Shown in pieces: positions 43,520 to 54,893 of a DNA stretch of 64,000 nt. Numbering within the stretch: the stretch's first letter is position 1; each line of letters begins with the position of its first letter. This DNA comes from Branchipolynoe longqiensis. Lineage: Eukaryota > Annelida > Polychaeta > Phyllodocida > Polynoidae. Under the pieces are notes generated by a model that saw nothing but the letters and a program-made list of their open reading frames with translations, was not told the DNA's origin and ran no database searches. The stretch is from NCBI GenBank assembly GCA_030323885.1, contig CM059187.1, positions 131,570,424 through 131,634,423 on the forward strand, in the 5' to 3' direction. The position numbers and the translations under genes are program-made.

Positions 43520-44205
43520 TACAGTAAACCCTCCACATATCGACCACTCCCCTATATCGATCGCTTTATTTGGGTTCCAAACGATCGCCCATACACTACT
43601 GTAGTAGTCTGCACTGACCTTTCAGGGAAGTAACCACATAGACAGGTAGGTGTGGGTAGTGAGGTGATGTCAGGGAGCCTAGGTGGTGTAATGGTTAGCA
43701 CACTGGCCTGGAATGCAAAGAGATGTGGGTTCGAGTCCCGCTCTAAGTGCACTATTTCCCATTTTCATCGCCCCCATGACACTGGTTGCCGTGACCATGA
43801 TCCTGTACAAGCTATGCGCTGTATGGTTGAACCTACTCTGTGTATGTATGTGTTAGTGCATTGCCTGTATGTATGTAATTGTAAGCATTAAAAGACTTAC
43901 AATTCCAGGGGGATGAGTGTAGTAGTCTGCACTGATCTTTCAGGCAAGTAACCACATAGAGAGGTAGGCGGGGGTAGTGTGGTGATGTCAGGGAGCCTAG
44001 GTGGTGTAATGGTTAGTGAACACTGGCCCGGAATGCAAAGAGATGTGGGTTCGAGTCCCGCTCTAGCCACAATATTTCCAAGTTTCATCACCGCCATGCC
44101 AGTACCATTGTACCGATATAAAACACTCCCTACACCGACTACCTCTCTAAATGGACCATTTAAAGACGGTCCCATAGTCGGTCGATGTAGAGAGGTTTTA
44201 CTGTA
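43520..44205. mobile_element. Tc1/mariner-type MITE split by SINE-C insertions
   Basis: The left end TACAGTAAACCCTCCACATA and, inverted, the right end TACAGTAAAACCTCTCTACA flank a body with CGACCACTCCCCTATATCGA, TTTGGGTTCCAAACGATCGC and TAAATGGACC...GGTCCCATAGTCGG. The uninterrupted relative is at 56314-56509. SINE-C DNA occupies about 43600-44105. The TA-flanked ends and size fit a mariner-derived MITE (inference). Confidence 0.75.
43600..44105 (+). mobile_element. SINE-C dimer inserted in the MITE
   Basis: Two heads, GAGCCTAGGTGGTGTAATGG at 43676 and 43994, each followed by GATGTGGGTTCGAGTCCCGC. The second unit is cut short soon after its head. Confidence 0.85.
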
Positions 44206-44359
44206 TACATGTAGACTGGGCAGTGTAGGTGGGGGCCATGGAGATAATCGTGCTGAAGGGGCGGAATGGTACTGGTATATAGGACACCATGGAATATATG
44301 GTTAGGTTTATAGCGGGGAGCATTGGTGTTATGATGGGAGTCTGCCTGTGCATTTTAAC

Positions 44360-44800
44360 ATGGTGTAATGCAAATGTTCTATTACTGATTGGTGTACGTG
44401 ACCAGGCGCATGTATGTGTATATATATATGTAAGGACTGGTGGTGCCTGAGTGGGATCTAAGTAGACCTAGTGGTGCTGGCAGGTCTGGGTGTGAGGGCA
44501 CTCAGGCCCTACCCCATTCCCCTCTGCTGGAATAGTGATCACCACACTGAAGGGTCAAGGTTGGTGGTGGCCATGGGGCCATACAGCTTGGTGGTGGTGG
44601 GCAGACCACTGGTAGCCATGGGGACCAGGAATGCTGGATCCCTATTGGTAGGGTCGAGAATGCCAATGTAACCATATAAATAAAAAACCGAGAGATTGAC
44701 TCTTTCTTCTTCTTTAGACTTTATACTCTTCCTTTCTCTTTGTCTGTATTGATTTCACTATAGCCTGCATACACAACCACATATTCGAGCTTTAGGCATT
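44360..44800 (+). mobile_element. Rep-D, uninterrupted copy (possible solo LTR)
   Basis: Contains ATGTTCTATTACTGATTGGT, GGTGCCTGAGTGGGATCTAA, AGGGTCAAGGTTGGTGGTGG, CCATATAAATAAAAAACCGA and TAGACTTTATACTCTTCC. Two other copies exist (18486+19094 and 46436). The promoter-like TATAAATA and AATAAA near the 3' part favour an LTR, but no tRNA primer site or internal region is present. Confidence 0.5.
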
Positions 44801-45053
44801 GTACAACGGGATGCAATGGCGGTGCAAGTGTGTTATTGAGTCTGGCTTTAACTGTGCCGGTTACACACTGCAGGACATGATTCTTGCTGGTGGGTTTTGC
44901 TCTCCGGGACCCGATTATTTAGTTATTTTAGAGGGGATCCGCACAAGCACCACGGAGGGGCTCAAGTCCCAGGAATCTAATGACTAATGGCATTGGAAGG
45001 TGTACCATGTGTGGCTTTTGATTACATTACTGCAATTACTTCATGACCTTGTG
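44801..45053. other. Unassigned DNA after Rep-D
   Basis: A 62-codon + frame (44799-44987) has four cysteines but no recognisable domain. CTAATGGCATTGGAAGGTGTACC near 44983 is shared with the Rep-E region at 35632. Confidence 0.35.
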
Positions 45054-45392
45054 TGTTGGGGTTTTACATCCGAGCAACATCAAATGTCATATCAGGATGT
45101 GTACTGACTTGTGACAGTATGCACTCGTGGTAAAGGAACTGTTGCAGTGTTGCCCTAGTTAGAGACCAGGATGCTGGCACCATGACCCAATTTCCTGCTC
45201 AAATCGCATTATCCTCATACTGAGCTAACCAGTCATTGAACTATCCTAGTAATGTAGAGCCCCAGTCTAGGTAGGAACAAGTACCAATTTTGTAAGTAAT
45301 TGGTTTCACCGAGCCAGGATTCGAACTCCCCACCTTTCATACAGGAAGGTTGAGCTCTTACCGAGTTGGCCACCGCGTCTTGTCCTCATGAC
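45054..45392 (-). mobile_element. SINE-A copy, inverted, full length
   Basis: Runs from GGGGTTTTACATCCGAGCAA to the inverted head GAGCTCTTACCGAGTTGGCC. Confidence 0.85.
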
Positions 45393-45399
45393 GAAGATA

Positions 45400-46205
45400 A
45401 ATGCAATGCCTGAATATTTAGGTGTATGGCTTAGCAGTGTGTGCGTGGGAGACTATGTAACTGCATTGGCTGAGCTTTATCTGTGGGTGAATATCTAAGT
45501 GCATTGGCTGAGTTTTTTATGTGGGGTGAATATCTATGTGCATTGGCTGAGCGTTATCTATGGGTTAATATCTAAGGACATTGGCTGAGTTTTTTCTGTG
45601 GGTGAATCTCTAAGTGCATTGGCTGAGCTGTACATGTGGCTGAATATCTAACTGCATTGGCTGAGCTTTATCTGTGGGTGAATATCTAACTCCATTGGCT
45701 GAGCTTTATCTGTGGGTGAATACCTAAGGGCATTGGCTGAGTTTTATCTGTGGGTGAATATCTAAGTGCATTGGCTGAGCTGTACATGTGGGTGAATATC
45801 TAAGTGCATTGGCTGAGCTTTATCTGTGGGTGAATAGATAAGTGCATTGGCTGAGTTTTTTCTGTGAGGTGAATATCTAAGTGCATTGGCTGAGCTTTAT
45901 CTGTGGGTGAATATCTAAGTGCATTGGTTGAGCTGTTCATGTGGGTCACTATCTAAGTGCATTGGCTGAGCTTTATATCTGGGTGAATATCTAAGTGCAT
46001 TGGCTGAGTTGTATCTGTTCGCGGATACCTAAGTGCATTGGCTGAGCTGTACATGTGGATGAATATCTAAGTGCATTGGCTGAGCTTGATCTGTGGCTGA
46101 TTATCTAAGTGCTTTGGCTGAGTTGTTTCTGTGGGTGAATATCTAAGTACATTGGCTGAGCCTTATCTGTGGGATGAATATCTAAGTGTATTGGCCGAGC
46201 AGTGC
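45400..46205. repeat. 38-bp minisatellite, about twenty units
   Basis: The unit GGGTGAATATCTAAGTGCAT plus TGGCTGAGCTTTATCTGT repeats with modest divergence. It stops cleanly near GGCCGAGCAGTG. Confidence 0.92.
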
Positions 46206-46435
46206 GTGTGGCTGGGTACACAGGGGTGCGTGGAGAGGCAGTTGGTGTCCTGATGTTGTGGTGTGATTGATTGGCCTCAGTAGGAAGCTGGATCCTTCTT
46301 TCTGGCCGGGCATGATGCCAATCAGGCAGCAGGTTTCCTAACCATAGCAGCCCTTGTTCCTGGTCCTCCCTCCACCTTTCCCAATCCCTCCACAATCCAC
46401 ATGACATTGTACAATATTTCCATTTACGGCGTTGG
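46206..46435. other. Unassigned DNA, possible retroelement coding scrap on the minus strand
   Basis: The minus strand reads RDWERWREDQEQGLLWLGNL and LPDWHHARPERRIQLPTEAN in an open frame. It looks protein-like, but I cannot place it in a family. Confidence 0.3.
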
Positions 46436-46585
46436 GGGGAATGCAAATGTTCTATTAGTAAAAAGGTATACGTGACCAAAGCGCATGTATGTGTATGTGA
46501 GTGCTGGTGGTGCCTGAGTGGAATGTAAATAGACATAGTGGTGCTGGCAGGGATGTGTGTAAGGGGCACTCAAGGCCTACCTCCT
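46436..46585 (+). mobile_element. Rep-D, truncated copy
   Basis: Matches the first ~145 bp of Rep-D (ATGTTCTATTAGTAAAAAGG, GGTGCCTGAGTGGAATGTAA) and then breaks into SINE-C. Confidence 0.65.
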
Positions 46586-47060
46586 TGCGCCTAGAGCGGG
46601 ACTCGAACCCACATCTCTTTGCATTCAGGGCCAGTGTGCTAACCATTACACCACCTAGGATCCCTGATATAACCACACTATCCATGCCTACCTGTCTATG
46701 TGGATACTTGCCTGAGAGGTCAGTGCAGACCACTACACTCATCCCCCTGGAATTGTAAGTCTTGTAATGCTTACAATTACATACATACAGGCAATGCACT
46801 ATCACATACATACACAGGGTAGGTTCAACAACCATACAGCACATAGCTTGTACAGGATCATGGTCACGGCAACCAGTGCCGTGGGGGTGTTGAAAATGGG
46901 AAATATTATGCCTAGAGCGGGACCCAAACCCACATCTCTTTGCATTCCAGGCCAGTGTTTTAACCATTACACCACCTAGGCTCCCTGATATAACCACATT
47001 ATCCAAGCCTACCTGTCTATGTGGATACTTGACTGAGAGGTCAGTGCAGACCACTACAGT
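46586..47060 (-). mobile_element. SINE-C dimer, inverted
   Basis: Two inverted heads at 46590-46665 and 46910-46985, about 320 bp apart. A long minus-strand frame (46455-47105) simply runs through the dimer. Confidence 0.85.
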
Positions 47061-47840
47061 ATTCTCCAACTCTCCGAATTTCTGTTCCACCCATTCCCTT
47101 CCCAATCCACCAATGCCCTCGTCGCTGTCCCCAGTCAGCTATCCTACCAATCCACCGCACCCCAGTTGTCACTGACGTAACGCCCACGACTCCATTCCCA
47201 TTGTCCACCCACCAATTCTCCCACCCCAATCACAGCTGGCTCCTTATGCCCTCTGTCCACAGCTCAGTCTAACTCACCATCACATTCCATAACTAACACC
47301 CCTACTTCCACTTTCCTTCTCACTCCTCCCCTTCTCGGCGTACATACACCCCACGACGCCCCATATGCCTCCTTCGCAATCTCTCCCTGTTCCTCTCCTG
47401 GAACCCTTTAATCTCCGTTATGTTCCCGACTCCGATTCTGGCGGATCACACCATACTTGCATCCGCGTTGGTGTAACTAAGTACAAGGCGTTATTCCAGT
47501 CTTGTACCGCGATCACCCCCCCCCCCCCCCAGCAACCCTACCCCCGTCCCCTCCCTGCATCCTCACACGTCATTCCGCCCCCTCCTCCCTCTTCCTTACT
47601 CCCTCCCCCCCCCCCGCACCAGCCCTCTCTTCCCACTCCCGCCCCACCCCTCCCCGTGCCCTCGCTTCCCGCTTCGGTCCCCCTTCCTTCCCTTCTCACT
47701 TCCCAACCCCCTTCCCCGGCCTCCCGCGGTGCTCACCATGTGTTCTTCAACCCCTATCTTCACGATATCATCACCACCCGATTTCCACCACTTGCCCTTC
47801 CCTCCCCCTCCCCTACCCCTTCTAGCCTTGCCCCGCCTCG
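47061..47840. repeat. C-rich low-complexity DNA
   Basis: A CCACC/CCTTCC-rich stretch with a C run at 47516-47530. Densest at 47520-47720. The open frames are Pro/Ser/Leu composition effects. Confidence 0.75.
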
Positions 47841-48880
47841 CTTCGCCGCGACCCCTAGTGGGCATGCCTTGCATTAACCCTCTTGCCCGGCGTGCAGTGC
47901 GCCAATCAGCGTGTGTTTCATGTTGCTGTCCGAGAAAAGTCGGCGCTGTCGGCAGTGAGGGGGGAGAGACCAGCGAGGAGCTGGGGTGGGGACGTGGCAG
48001 ATGGCTGACGAGGATATTTATTGATATGTTCCCGGGAGCAGGCCCCCTCAAACCCCGGTAATTATCCGCCTCCCTCTCAAAGACACCCCGGGCTGCCCGC
48101 CCGGCCACCAGCGGTAGGCACCCCCCCCCCCCCCCCGTCTCCCCCGCTCATCTGGATGCGGCGCGCCGATGTTCGCGTCCAGACGATCCCCGCTGATTAC
48201 CGCCAAAATAAGAATATTAATTACTACCAAATGGTAACATGAATTTTACTCGAAATAAATCGATTCCTGTGCACTCTAAATGACCAACTCTCATGAGTAA
48301 AATACAAATTATATATCACTGAATTTCTCAGTTGTTTATATTTTGAGTATATTAAACATTGACAATGTAATGTGCACATTGGTGATGTGTTAGTACAACA
48401 TTTGCCTCGTGGGGGAATGCAGCTTTGGCTATAGCATGATGGCTGTCGGGGTAAAAGTGACCGAGGCGGTACAAATGTGTCTGGCGCGGTACAAGTGGCC
48501 GCACACGGTACAACAGCACTGGCGGCGTCGACGGTGACGGGCTGTCGGGCGGGATGGCCGGGAGGGTGGGTCGGGAGGGGCAGGCGGTGGTGGTGTGTGG
48601 GACGGACGGACGGGGCGGGCGGACGGATGGGCGGCATGGCATGGTATCCACAGAAAGGCCGGCCCGATTCCGTATTCCACACAGGCGTCCGCGCCACGGC
48701 TCCCACCACGCGCTTCAATTTGCGCGGCGCGACCTGAAACTAACTTCTTCTTCAGAAGAGCGCCTCAGCGCCGAACCGCCCTATCTTCAATTGATCTATG
48801 ATGCCGGTTTTTCCCTTCCATTACGCGCCTTAAACTCGCTGCTTCCCACGTTTGTTCAGCCGTGTAGCTGGGAAGTTTGA
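47841..48880. promoter_or_regulatory. Two GC-rich unique patches around an AT-rich gap
   Basis: 47840-48230 and 48420-48880 are CpG-rich and mainly unique; 48246-48420 is AT-rich. Features include a C run at 48120-48137, GGACGGACGGACGGGGCGGGCG near 48601 (described), and TGCGCGGCGCGACC near 48720. No exon with phase-1 boundaries was found. Confidence 0.3.
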
Positions 48881-48904
48881 GAGTCGCTAATATTAGCATG
48901 CCGT

Positions 48905-48970
48905 TCTATATATATAATTATGTATGTGTATATATATATATATTTGTATGTATATATATATATATGTTGT
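48905..48970. repeat. TA/TG microsatellite
   Basis: TATATGTGTATATATATA followed by more TA, immediately before LINE coding sequence. Confidence 0.85.
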
Positions 48971-48974
48971 ACTT

Positions 48975-49472
48975 TCATGGTCCATTGCAAACTATGGGAA
49001 AATACGTATACAAATAAATATAAAAACAAGACTCCGACTGCTAAAATGCTATGTGTGGTCTACACTTTTATATTGCTGCGAGACATGGACTTTGAAGAAA
49101 GCAATAACACCAAAGCTCGAGGCATTTGAAATGTGGCAATACAGAAGAATGTTAAAAATTCCATGGACAGCAATGATAAGCAATGTGGAGGTCCTAACAA
49201 GAATGAAAATAAAGAGACAGATAATACAAACGATCAAAAACAGAAAAATTAAATACTTTGGCCACATGATACGACACCAGGAATCACAGAGAAGAATACT
49301 GGAAGGGAAGATAGAAGGGAAAAGACGAAGAGGGAGAAGGAGAACAACATGGATGGACAACATCACTGAGTGGACAGCAATGAGCTATGCGGAATGCGTG
49401 AGAGGAACGAATGACAGGAAGAGATGGAGGTCCATTGCAGCCAACCTTCTTCGAGAAGATGGCACCCATTGA
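48975..49472 (+). pseudogene. 5'-truncated LINE reverse-transcriptase C-terminal region
   Basis: An open frame reads KTRLRLLKCYVWSTLLYCCE, TWTLKKAITPKLEAFEMWQY, RRMLKIPWTAMISNVEVLTR, then IKYFGHMIRHQ, LEGKIEGKRRRGRRRTTWMD and RWRSIAANLLREDGTH before a TGA at 49470. This is the post-catalytic part of a non-LTR retrotransposon protein from a family different from the 32.6-kb one. The frame is intact, so the insertion may be fairly young. The catalytic core is missing. The 3' end is GATGATGAT then TA repeats. Confidence 0.82.
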
Positions 49473-49477
49473 TGATG

Positions 49478-49744
49478 ATATATATATATATATATATACA
49501 TGTACATATATGTATGCATATATATACACATGTACATAATATATACATTATGTGCATATACGCATATAAATTACAATACAATTGCGTATATATACATATA
49601 TACATATATATACATATATGTATATACATATATATATATACATGTATTCAAATACACATATATACATATATGTTTACATAATATCTATATACAAATATAC
49701 ATATGTTCATATATACATCTATGTATAATACGTATACATGTATA
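49478..49744. repeat. TATACATA microsatellite
   Basis: Irregular TA/CATA repeat, leading to the left end of the 5.7-kb inverted-end region. Confidence 0.85.
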
Positions 49745-49910
49745 TGTTACAGTAAGATTTTGTACTCAGGGATTTTCCTAAATCTGTAAAACTTTCAGGG
49801 ATTTCATGAAATCGCTGTCTCACTTAGGGATTTCATGAAATCCCTAAGATGTCTAGGGATTTTGCATAATCACTGAAATGATGCTCCAGTTATTTCAGAA
49901 AATCCCTGAA

Positions 49911-50929
49911 TGTGGTCTAATACACCTTGACTACCATGTCATCCACACTAGGAATCAAACAAAACAGGCAGCAGTACATCTAGGCACTTATTTATGTGCA
50001 GATTATTATAATAATGCATGATATTTTGAAATGAACTTTATTCATTACTTATTATACATATTACGTACGCCATATATGATTATCATTATAAGCAGGTTGG
50101 AGAGCTTACCTCGATCGGGCTACAGTGGTTAAATACTTCATTCGAGCCCCGGTTCAATTTCCAAGGTCGAATTTTATATAGGATTAGTTAGGAGGTTCAA
50201 AAATATGGTTATGGCACACTGAGTTTTGGGAAGTTTACATATTGGAATACATCACTTGAAAGCCAAAAATTATATCTAATTTCCTGGATCTTCATAGGAC
50301 ATTTAGTTGGGACCGGATTTAGTAAATTAACAGTGAATATTAGGAAATAATTCAGTAGTTACAACACATGGCTATAGGACAGAACTGCCCATATTATAAC
50401 TGTGTTGGTATAGCCATAAATCCCAAACAATAGAGGAACCTCCAGCCAACAATAGGGGTATATGCTGGTCTGTGGCCCACTGATATACTTCTACTTGCCA
50501 CTGGGGGAGGTCCTGTGGGGACTGTTGTGCATCATGTAGATATATTTTTTGCATACCAATATATATATGCATAATAAATAATTCACTGTGATTATGCATC
50601 TGATGCATAATCACCACAAAGATGCTGCTACAACATTAAGAAAAACCTACCTTAAATATTATTGTATTTGATTTATTTTATTGTGGTGCCAGCATATATA
50701 CGTTATGTATAGCCTCTCAGCTTCCCAGTTCCGAGCCTCCCTCCACCACATCCCACATATTTGAATAGAAGTAAAAAGTAATAAAAAAAGTAAAATACAT
50801 GAAATAAAAATGCCAACCACTCAGCAAATATATGTTTATATATGGATACAATACAACCCCGTTAAACCAAGCTCGGTTAAACCAAACGATCAGTTAAACC
50901 AAAGTCGTTTAATCCAAATTATCAGACCT
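49911..50929. other. Interior of the 5.7-kb element, unassigned
   Basis: At 50108-50165 a tRNA-like scrap (GGCTACAGTGGTTAAATACT, GAGCCCCGGTTCAATTTCC) is visible. A minus frame at 50372-50617 ends YQWATDQHIPLLLAGGSSIV and may be decayed coding; no family recognised. Confidence 0.4.
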
Positions 50930-51515
50930 GACTTTACCCGTCAGGTCAACTCAGGTCAGGTCAAGTCGGGTTGGATCAAGTCGCTTCGGGTCAGTTCGGG
51001 CAGGTGAAGTCAGGTCGGGTGAAGTCGGTGAGGGTGAAGTCGGCTGGGGTCAGGTGAAGTCGGGTCGGGTGAAGTCAGGTCGAGTGAAGCCGGGTCGATT
51101 AAAGTTGGGTCGGGTGAAGTCAGGTCGGGTGAACTCGGGTCGGTTCAACTTGTGTCGGTTCAAGATGGGTCGGTTCAAGTAGGGTCGGGTCAAGCAATGT
51201 CGGGTCAGCTAAAGCCAGATCGGGTAAAGTCGGGTCGGGTAAATTCGGGATGGGTAAAGTTGTGTCGGCTAAAGTCGGGTCGGCTAAAGTCAGGTCTTGT
51301 AAAGTCGGGTCTGGTAAAGTCGGGTCTGGTAAAGTCGGGTCCAGTAAAGTCGGGTCCGGAAAGTCGGGTCTGGTAAAGTCGGGTCCGGTAAAGGTGGGTC
51401 CGGTAAAGTCATGTCTGGTAAAGTCAGGTCGGGCAAAGGAGAGTCGGGTAAAGTAGAGTAGGGTAAAGTAGAGTCACGTAAAGTCAGGTCGGGTAAAGTC
51501 ATGTCGGGCAACGTC
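50930..51515. repeat. 15-bp minisatellite GTCGGGTCTGGTAAA
   Basis: Up to about 38 units, better ordered from 51180 onward. The G/C-rich half varies. A forerunner motif, GGTTAAACCAAA, is found at 50865-50920. Confidence 0.9.
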
Positions 51516-52119
51516 AAGTATTATTGCCATTTTTATCATTATATATTTGTTATTATTATCATCGTTATTATCATTATTATAATTGTTATTATCATTATTG
51601 TTGTCATTATTAATACTGTATTATTTTAATCATTATTGGCATTATTTTTAGATTTACATATACATGTATGTATACATATAATATATATATATATAGATAT
51701 AAATATACATATACACATACATATGTGTATACATATAAATATATACATATTACATATGCACCTATGTGTATATATGTCTATATATACATGCATTCACATT
51801 CATACTGTATTTAGAGATGACTGCATCACATATTGTAGAGTGGTCCTCCATTTGTCACTGGTAAGTTAACCCATGTGTAGTCTGTTTCACTCTCAGACTT
51901 ATTGCAAGGGGCCTAAGCTCTGACACTTTAACACTCAGATTTTAACCAAAAACTGCCAAGGAAAGCTTTCACACCTCAGGTTGCCAATGGTTCTCTGATA
52001 AGATAACAATGTATTGGAAAGCACCTAAATGATAATACTAAGCTGTATCTCTAAGCACTAATCTATGTGCAGCTCATAATTGTCACATATTATTTAATTA
52101 TAGATAATAAGTCATGTTC
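51516..52119. other. AT-rich DNA with ATTATTATC and TATACA repeats
   Basis: ATTATTATCATT-type repeat 51537-51640, TATACATA repeat 51655-51790; the rest is unassigned. Confidence 0.55.
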
Positions 52120-52215
52120 ATACTACAATAAAATAAATAATTTGCATTATTTAATAAATCTTTCAACAGGAGCAATATTATATTGAATCCATTAGAATAT
52201 ATGGTGAATGTGGCT
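52120..52215 (+). repeat. Internal direct repeat of the 5.7-kb element, copy 1
   Basis: ATAAATAATTTGCATTATTT...ATAAATC...GAGCAATATTATATTGAAT...ATATATGGTGAAT is repeated in diverged form at 53870-53975. Confidence 0.6.
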
Positions 52216-52239
52216 GCAGGAGTGTGTTGGTGTCAGAAC

Positions 52240-53000
52240 TGACAGCCGGAGTAGATGGCAGAGGACGTTGGGGGGAATGATAGGGTTGTAGACATAGCAA
52301 AGCAACAGGTGACAGTATCTATATCAATGGTTAAGAGCTTAACAGGTGTCTGTGTAGGTCACTACTTGGCGAGCTTCCAGTCAACAGCACAACACTTCTT
52401 CCATTATGCAATGTTTCTGGCAAGGCTGCTGGTCATTCTCTTGACAACCCTGCAATGTTTTGCTGGACATCCTTTATAGTGTAAATGTCTTCCCAACCTC
52501 TGGGAAGTATACCATCTTCCATCATTGTGAACATACACTGTGACTACATGATGCAAGTGTATCCATGGTGGCCAACTGCTTCTGGTGTTCACAGATAGGA
52601 TTGATGCAACTGCATGGGATATTTGGATCCTGATATATATCGAATAATACGCAGAAACACTCAAAGCAAGTACTTTTCCCAAGGCTAACTTCGCCCTTAC
52701 AGTCACCAAGATTCAGGAAAGTGCTAGGCATAGACGATTGTCTGCCTCTCTTGGTTCAGCATATTGATCCAGTAGTGGCCAATAGTTGGTTGATCATGTC
52801 CCTGCGATTGAGTTCTGAATGAGGTTGATGATGATTTCCTATGTCCATATCATGTGTTGTCAGTATGTCCCTTTGCTCAGCAGGTATTATTTTTGTGGTG
52901 GCCGGGTGAATGCACTCGAGTGTTGAACCACTACTGATGTGGCATTGGTCCTGAAGCTGAAGTGGTGTGTTCCTCACAGCATGCTTCACAGCTTCCATTT
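52240..53000 (-). pseudogene. Possible decayed element-encoded coding region
   Basis: Minus-strand frames (52756-52998, 52522-52731, 52404-52709) succeed each other across frames with protein-like composition, including a Cys-rich CFECFCVLFD...PCSCINPICEHQ stretch. No motif lets me name a transposase or other family. It may equally be non-coding. Confidence 0.25.
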
Positions 53001-53277
53001 AGCATGAGGTCGAATGGCTGGCTCCAGGGCGATTCATGGACAGCAGCCTGGTCTCCAATGCAATCTATTCATGCAAGGATACCTTTAGTCACAATGTTGA
53101 GGTGATCAATAAAATACATTTCAATGTGGGCTAGTGTTGAATATGTTTCCTCATATATAATGTAGGTTTGTTTACAATTTGCTGTGTTGTTGGAGTGTAC
53201 AAAACGACTGAACATGGGCAACCTCTGGTTTTTGTTGGTGGGGTTTGGACATCCTCACTTGCTTGCTGGCTGCTCCT

Positions 53278-53825
53278 TTTGTTTCTTCTTTTAAGCATTT
53301 AGTTAGTTGGTGGTTTGAATCCAATAACAAAAACTAGAATGGCCTCACCTCACTGATTTGTGTCCAGGCAGCGAGTCACCATTTGATCCTGGGAGGCAGT
53401 TGACACATCAAAGGCTGGAGGAGTAAAGTAGTGCAGACCAGTGGAAGTAGATTCACGTCTGGGTTTGAGGTGGTATTAATGTATAAGACTAATGCTAAGT
53501 GGCACCATCATAATGAGCGTATTGGCCTGCTGCCAGAGTTTTTTCTTGCTGTTTTCTTATTTTGTTTCTTCTTTTAGGTATTTTGGTAGGTTGGGGTTTT
53601 GAATCAAACAACAAATACTGTAGAATGGCCTGACCTCATGTGTTCATGTCCAGGCATCAAGTGAACGTTTGAACCCGGGAGTCGGTTCTGACATAAGATG
53701 CTGGTGGAGTAAAATAGTGGTAAGTGGCAGAAGTAGTCGCAGGTCTGGGTTCAAACACAATGAGTGCCTGTATTAATGTATAGCGATAATGCTAGGGGGC
53801 GCCATCAGTGTCAGTTCATAATGAG
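53278..53825 (+). repeat. Two diverged ~290-bp direct repeats
   Basis: TTTCTTCTTTTAAGCATTTA...AGAATGGCCTCACCTCA...TCCAGGCAGCGAGT...GTATTAATGTATAAG (53278-53560) recurs as TTTCTTCTTTTAGGTATTTT...AGAATGGCCTGACCTCA...TCCAGGCATCAAGT...GTATTAATGTATAGC (53568-53825). Confidence 0.75.
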
Positions 53826-53869
53826 TGTATGGCACTCCAATCGACTTATTGCCATGTTGAGACATATTA

Positions 53870-53975
53870 ATAATGACATGTACATTATCAAATAAATATT
53901 TTGTTTTATTTATCAAATCTGCCAGCACAAGCAATTACATTGAATACATTACAATATATGGTGAATTTGACAGTG
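53870..53975 (+). repeat. Internal direct repeat of the 5.7-kb element, copy 2
   Basis: Diverged copy of 52120-52215 (ATCTGCCAGCACAAGCAATT, ACAATATATGGTGAATTTGA). Confidence 0.6.
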
Positions 53976-54069
53976 CAATGGAAGTGAATTTTGGTTGGCA
54001 ACCAGTTCAGCGACCATAGCACCATTGTAACTGCTCAATGACCTATGGGTGATCATGACACCTGACTCC

Positions 54070-54590
54070 CACCGTCACATTCACCATAATACTCACCCAA
54101 ACTCACACCCTCACACTCATCCTAGCACATACCCTGACTCACACCCTCACACTCACCCTAACTCACACCCTCACACTCACACCCTCGCAACCTCACACTC
54201 ACCCTAACACCTACCCTGACTCCAATCCTCACATTCACTCTGGCTTCCACCCTCACACTCACCTTAATACCCACCCTGACTCTCATCATACTCACCCTAA
54301 CCCCTTGACCCAAGCATGCAGCGTAACTCCTAAACTTATCCAAACTCCGACCATCACACTCATGCTATCACCCACCCTGACTCCCACCCAAACACTCACC
54401 TTAATACGCACCCTCACACTCACCCTAACTTCCACCCACACACTCATCCTAACATATACCTTGACTCCCACCCTCACACTCACTCTAACAACTACCCGGA
54501 CTTCCACCCTCACACTCACCCTAACTTCCACCCTCACACTCACCCGAATACCCACCCTGACTCCAATCATCACACTCACCCTTTTTTTCT
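54070..54590 (-). repeat. Telomere-like hexamer array
   Basis: On the minus strand the array is made of hexamers TTAGGG, TGAGTG, TGAGGG, TGGGAG, TCAGGG and TGGGTA in recurring order, giving 24-36-bp higher-order units. TTAGGG itself occurs repeatedly but not in tandem. It resumes at 54894-54940 after a SINE-B insertion. Confidence 0.8.
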
Positions 54591-54593
54591 TCT

Positions 54594-54893
54594 TTTTTTT
54601 CTTGAAGATTTATACTGCCTATTATGGATAAGCCTGAATAGACTTGTTTTCACCATTAGACAGTTTGTCGTTAGAAAGCCCGAGCCTACCCTTTTACCGA
54701 CCCAAGGGATTTTTAACCTCCCACACCACATAGACATGGTATTAGAGCAACTGGCCTTTGATGACACTGTAAGTTATCCACAGCGGTGGAAATCCAAATT
54801 GGCAGAGGTGGGGGCACGGGGAATCGAACCACCGACCTTGAGATGTCTGACCTAGAAAAAAGTCAGACACTCTAACCACTCCACCACAGAGAA
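54594..54893 (-). mobile_element. SINE-B copy, inverted, inserted in the hexamer array
   Basis: A full-length body, with the inverted head TCTAACCACTCCACCACAGA at the end. CTCCCAC...CCCTAACTCCCACCCTCACA (array) continues directly after it. The head carries a deletion of the ATTAGGAG stretch seen in other copies. Confidence 0.88.

Noticed and set aside
43676..43756. tRNA gene (Glu/Gly-like head with good A and B boxes)
   Set aside because: The same head recurs in several places attached to the same body, and its 5' and 3' ends do not form an acceptor stem; it is a SINE head.
45400..46205. CRISPR array
   Set aside because: Units are contiguous with no unique spacers, and the context is animal intron DNA; it is a minisatellite.
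46455..47105. 216-codon minus-strand frame
   Set aside because: It reads through a SINE-C dimer; the same peptide pattern appears at other SINE-C copies (18484-19041, 43652-43891).
48501..48880. Coding exon in the GC-rich patch (several frames of 68-108 codons)
   Set aside because: Frames overlap on both strands and show no domain or phase-compatible splice sites.
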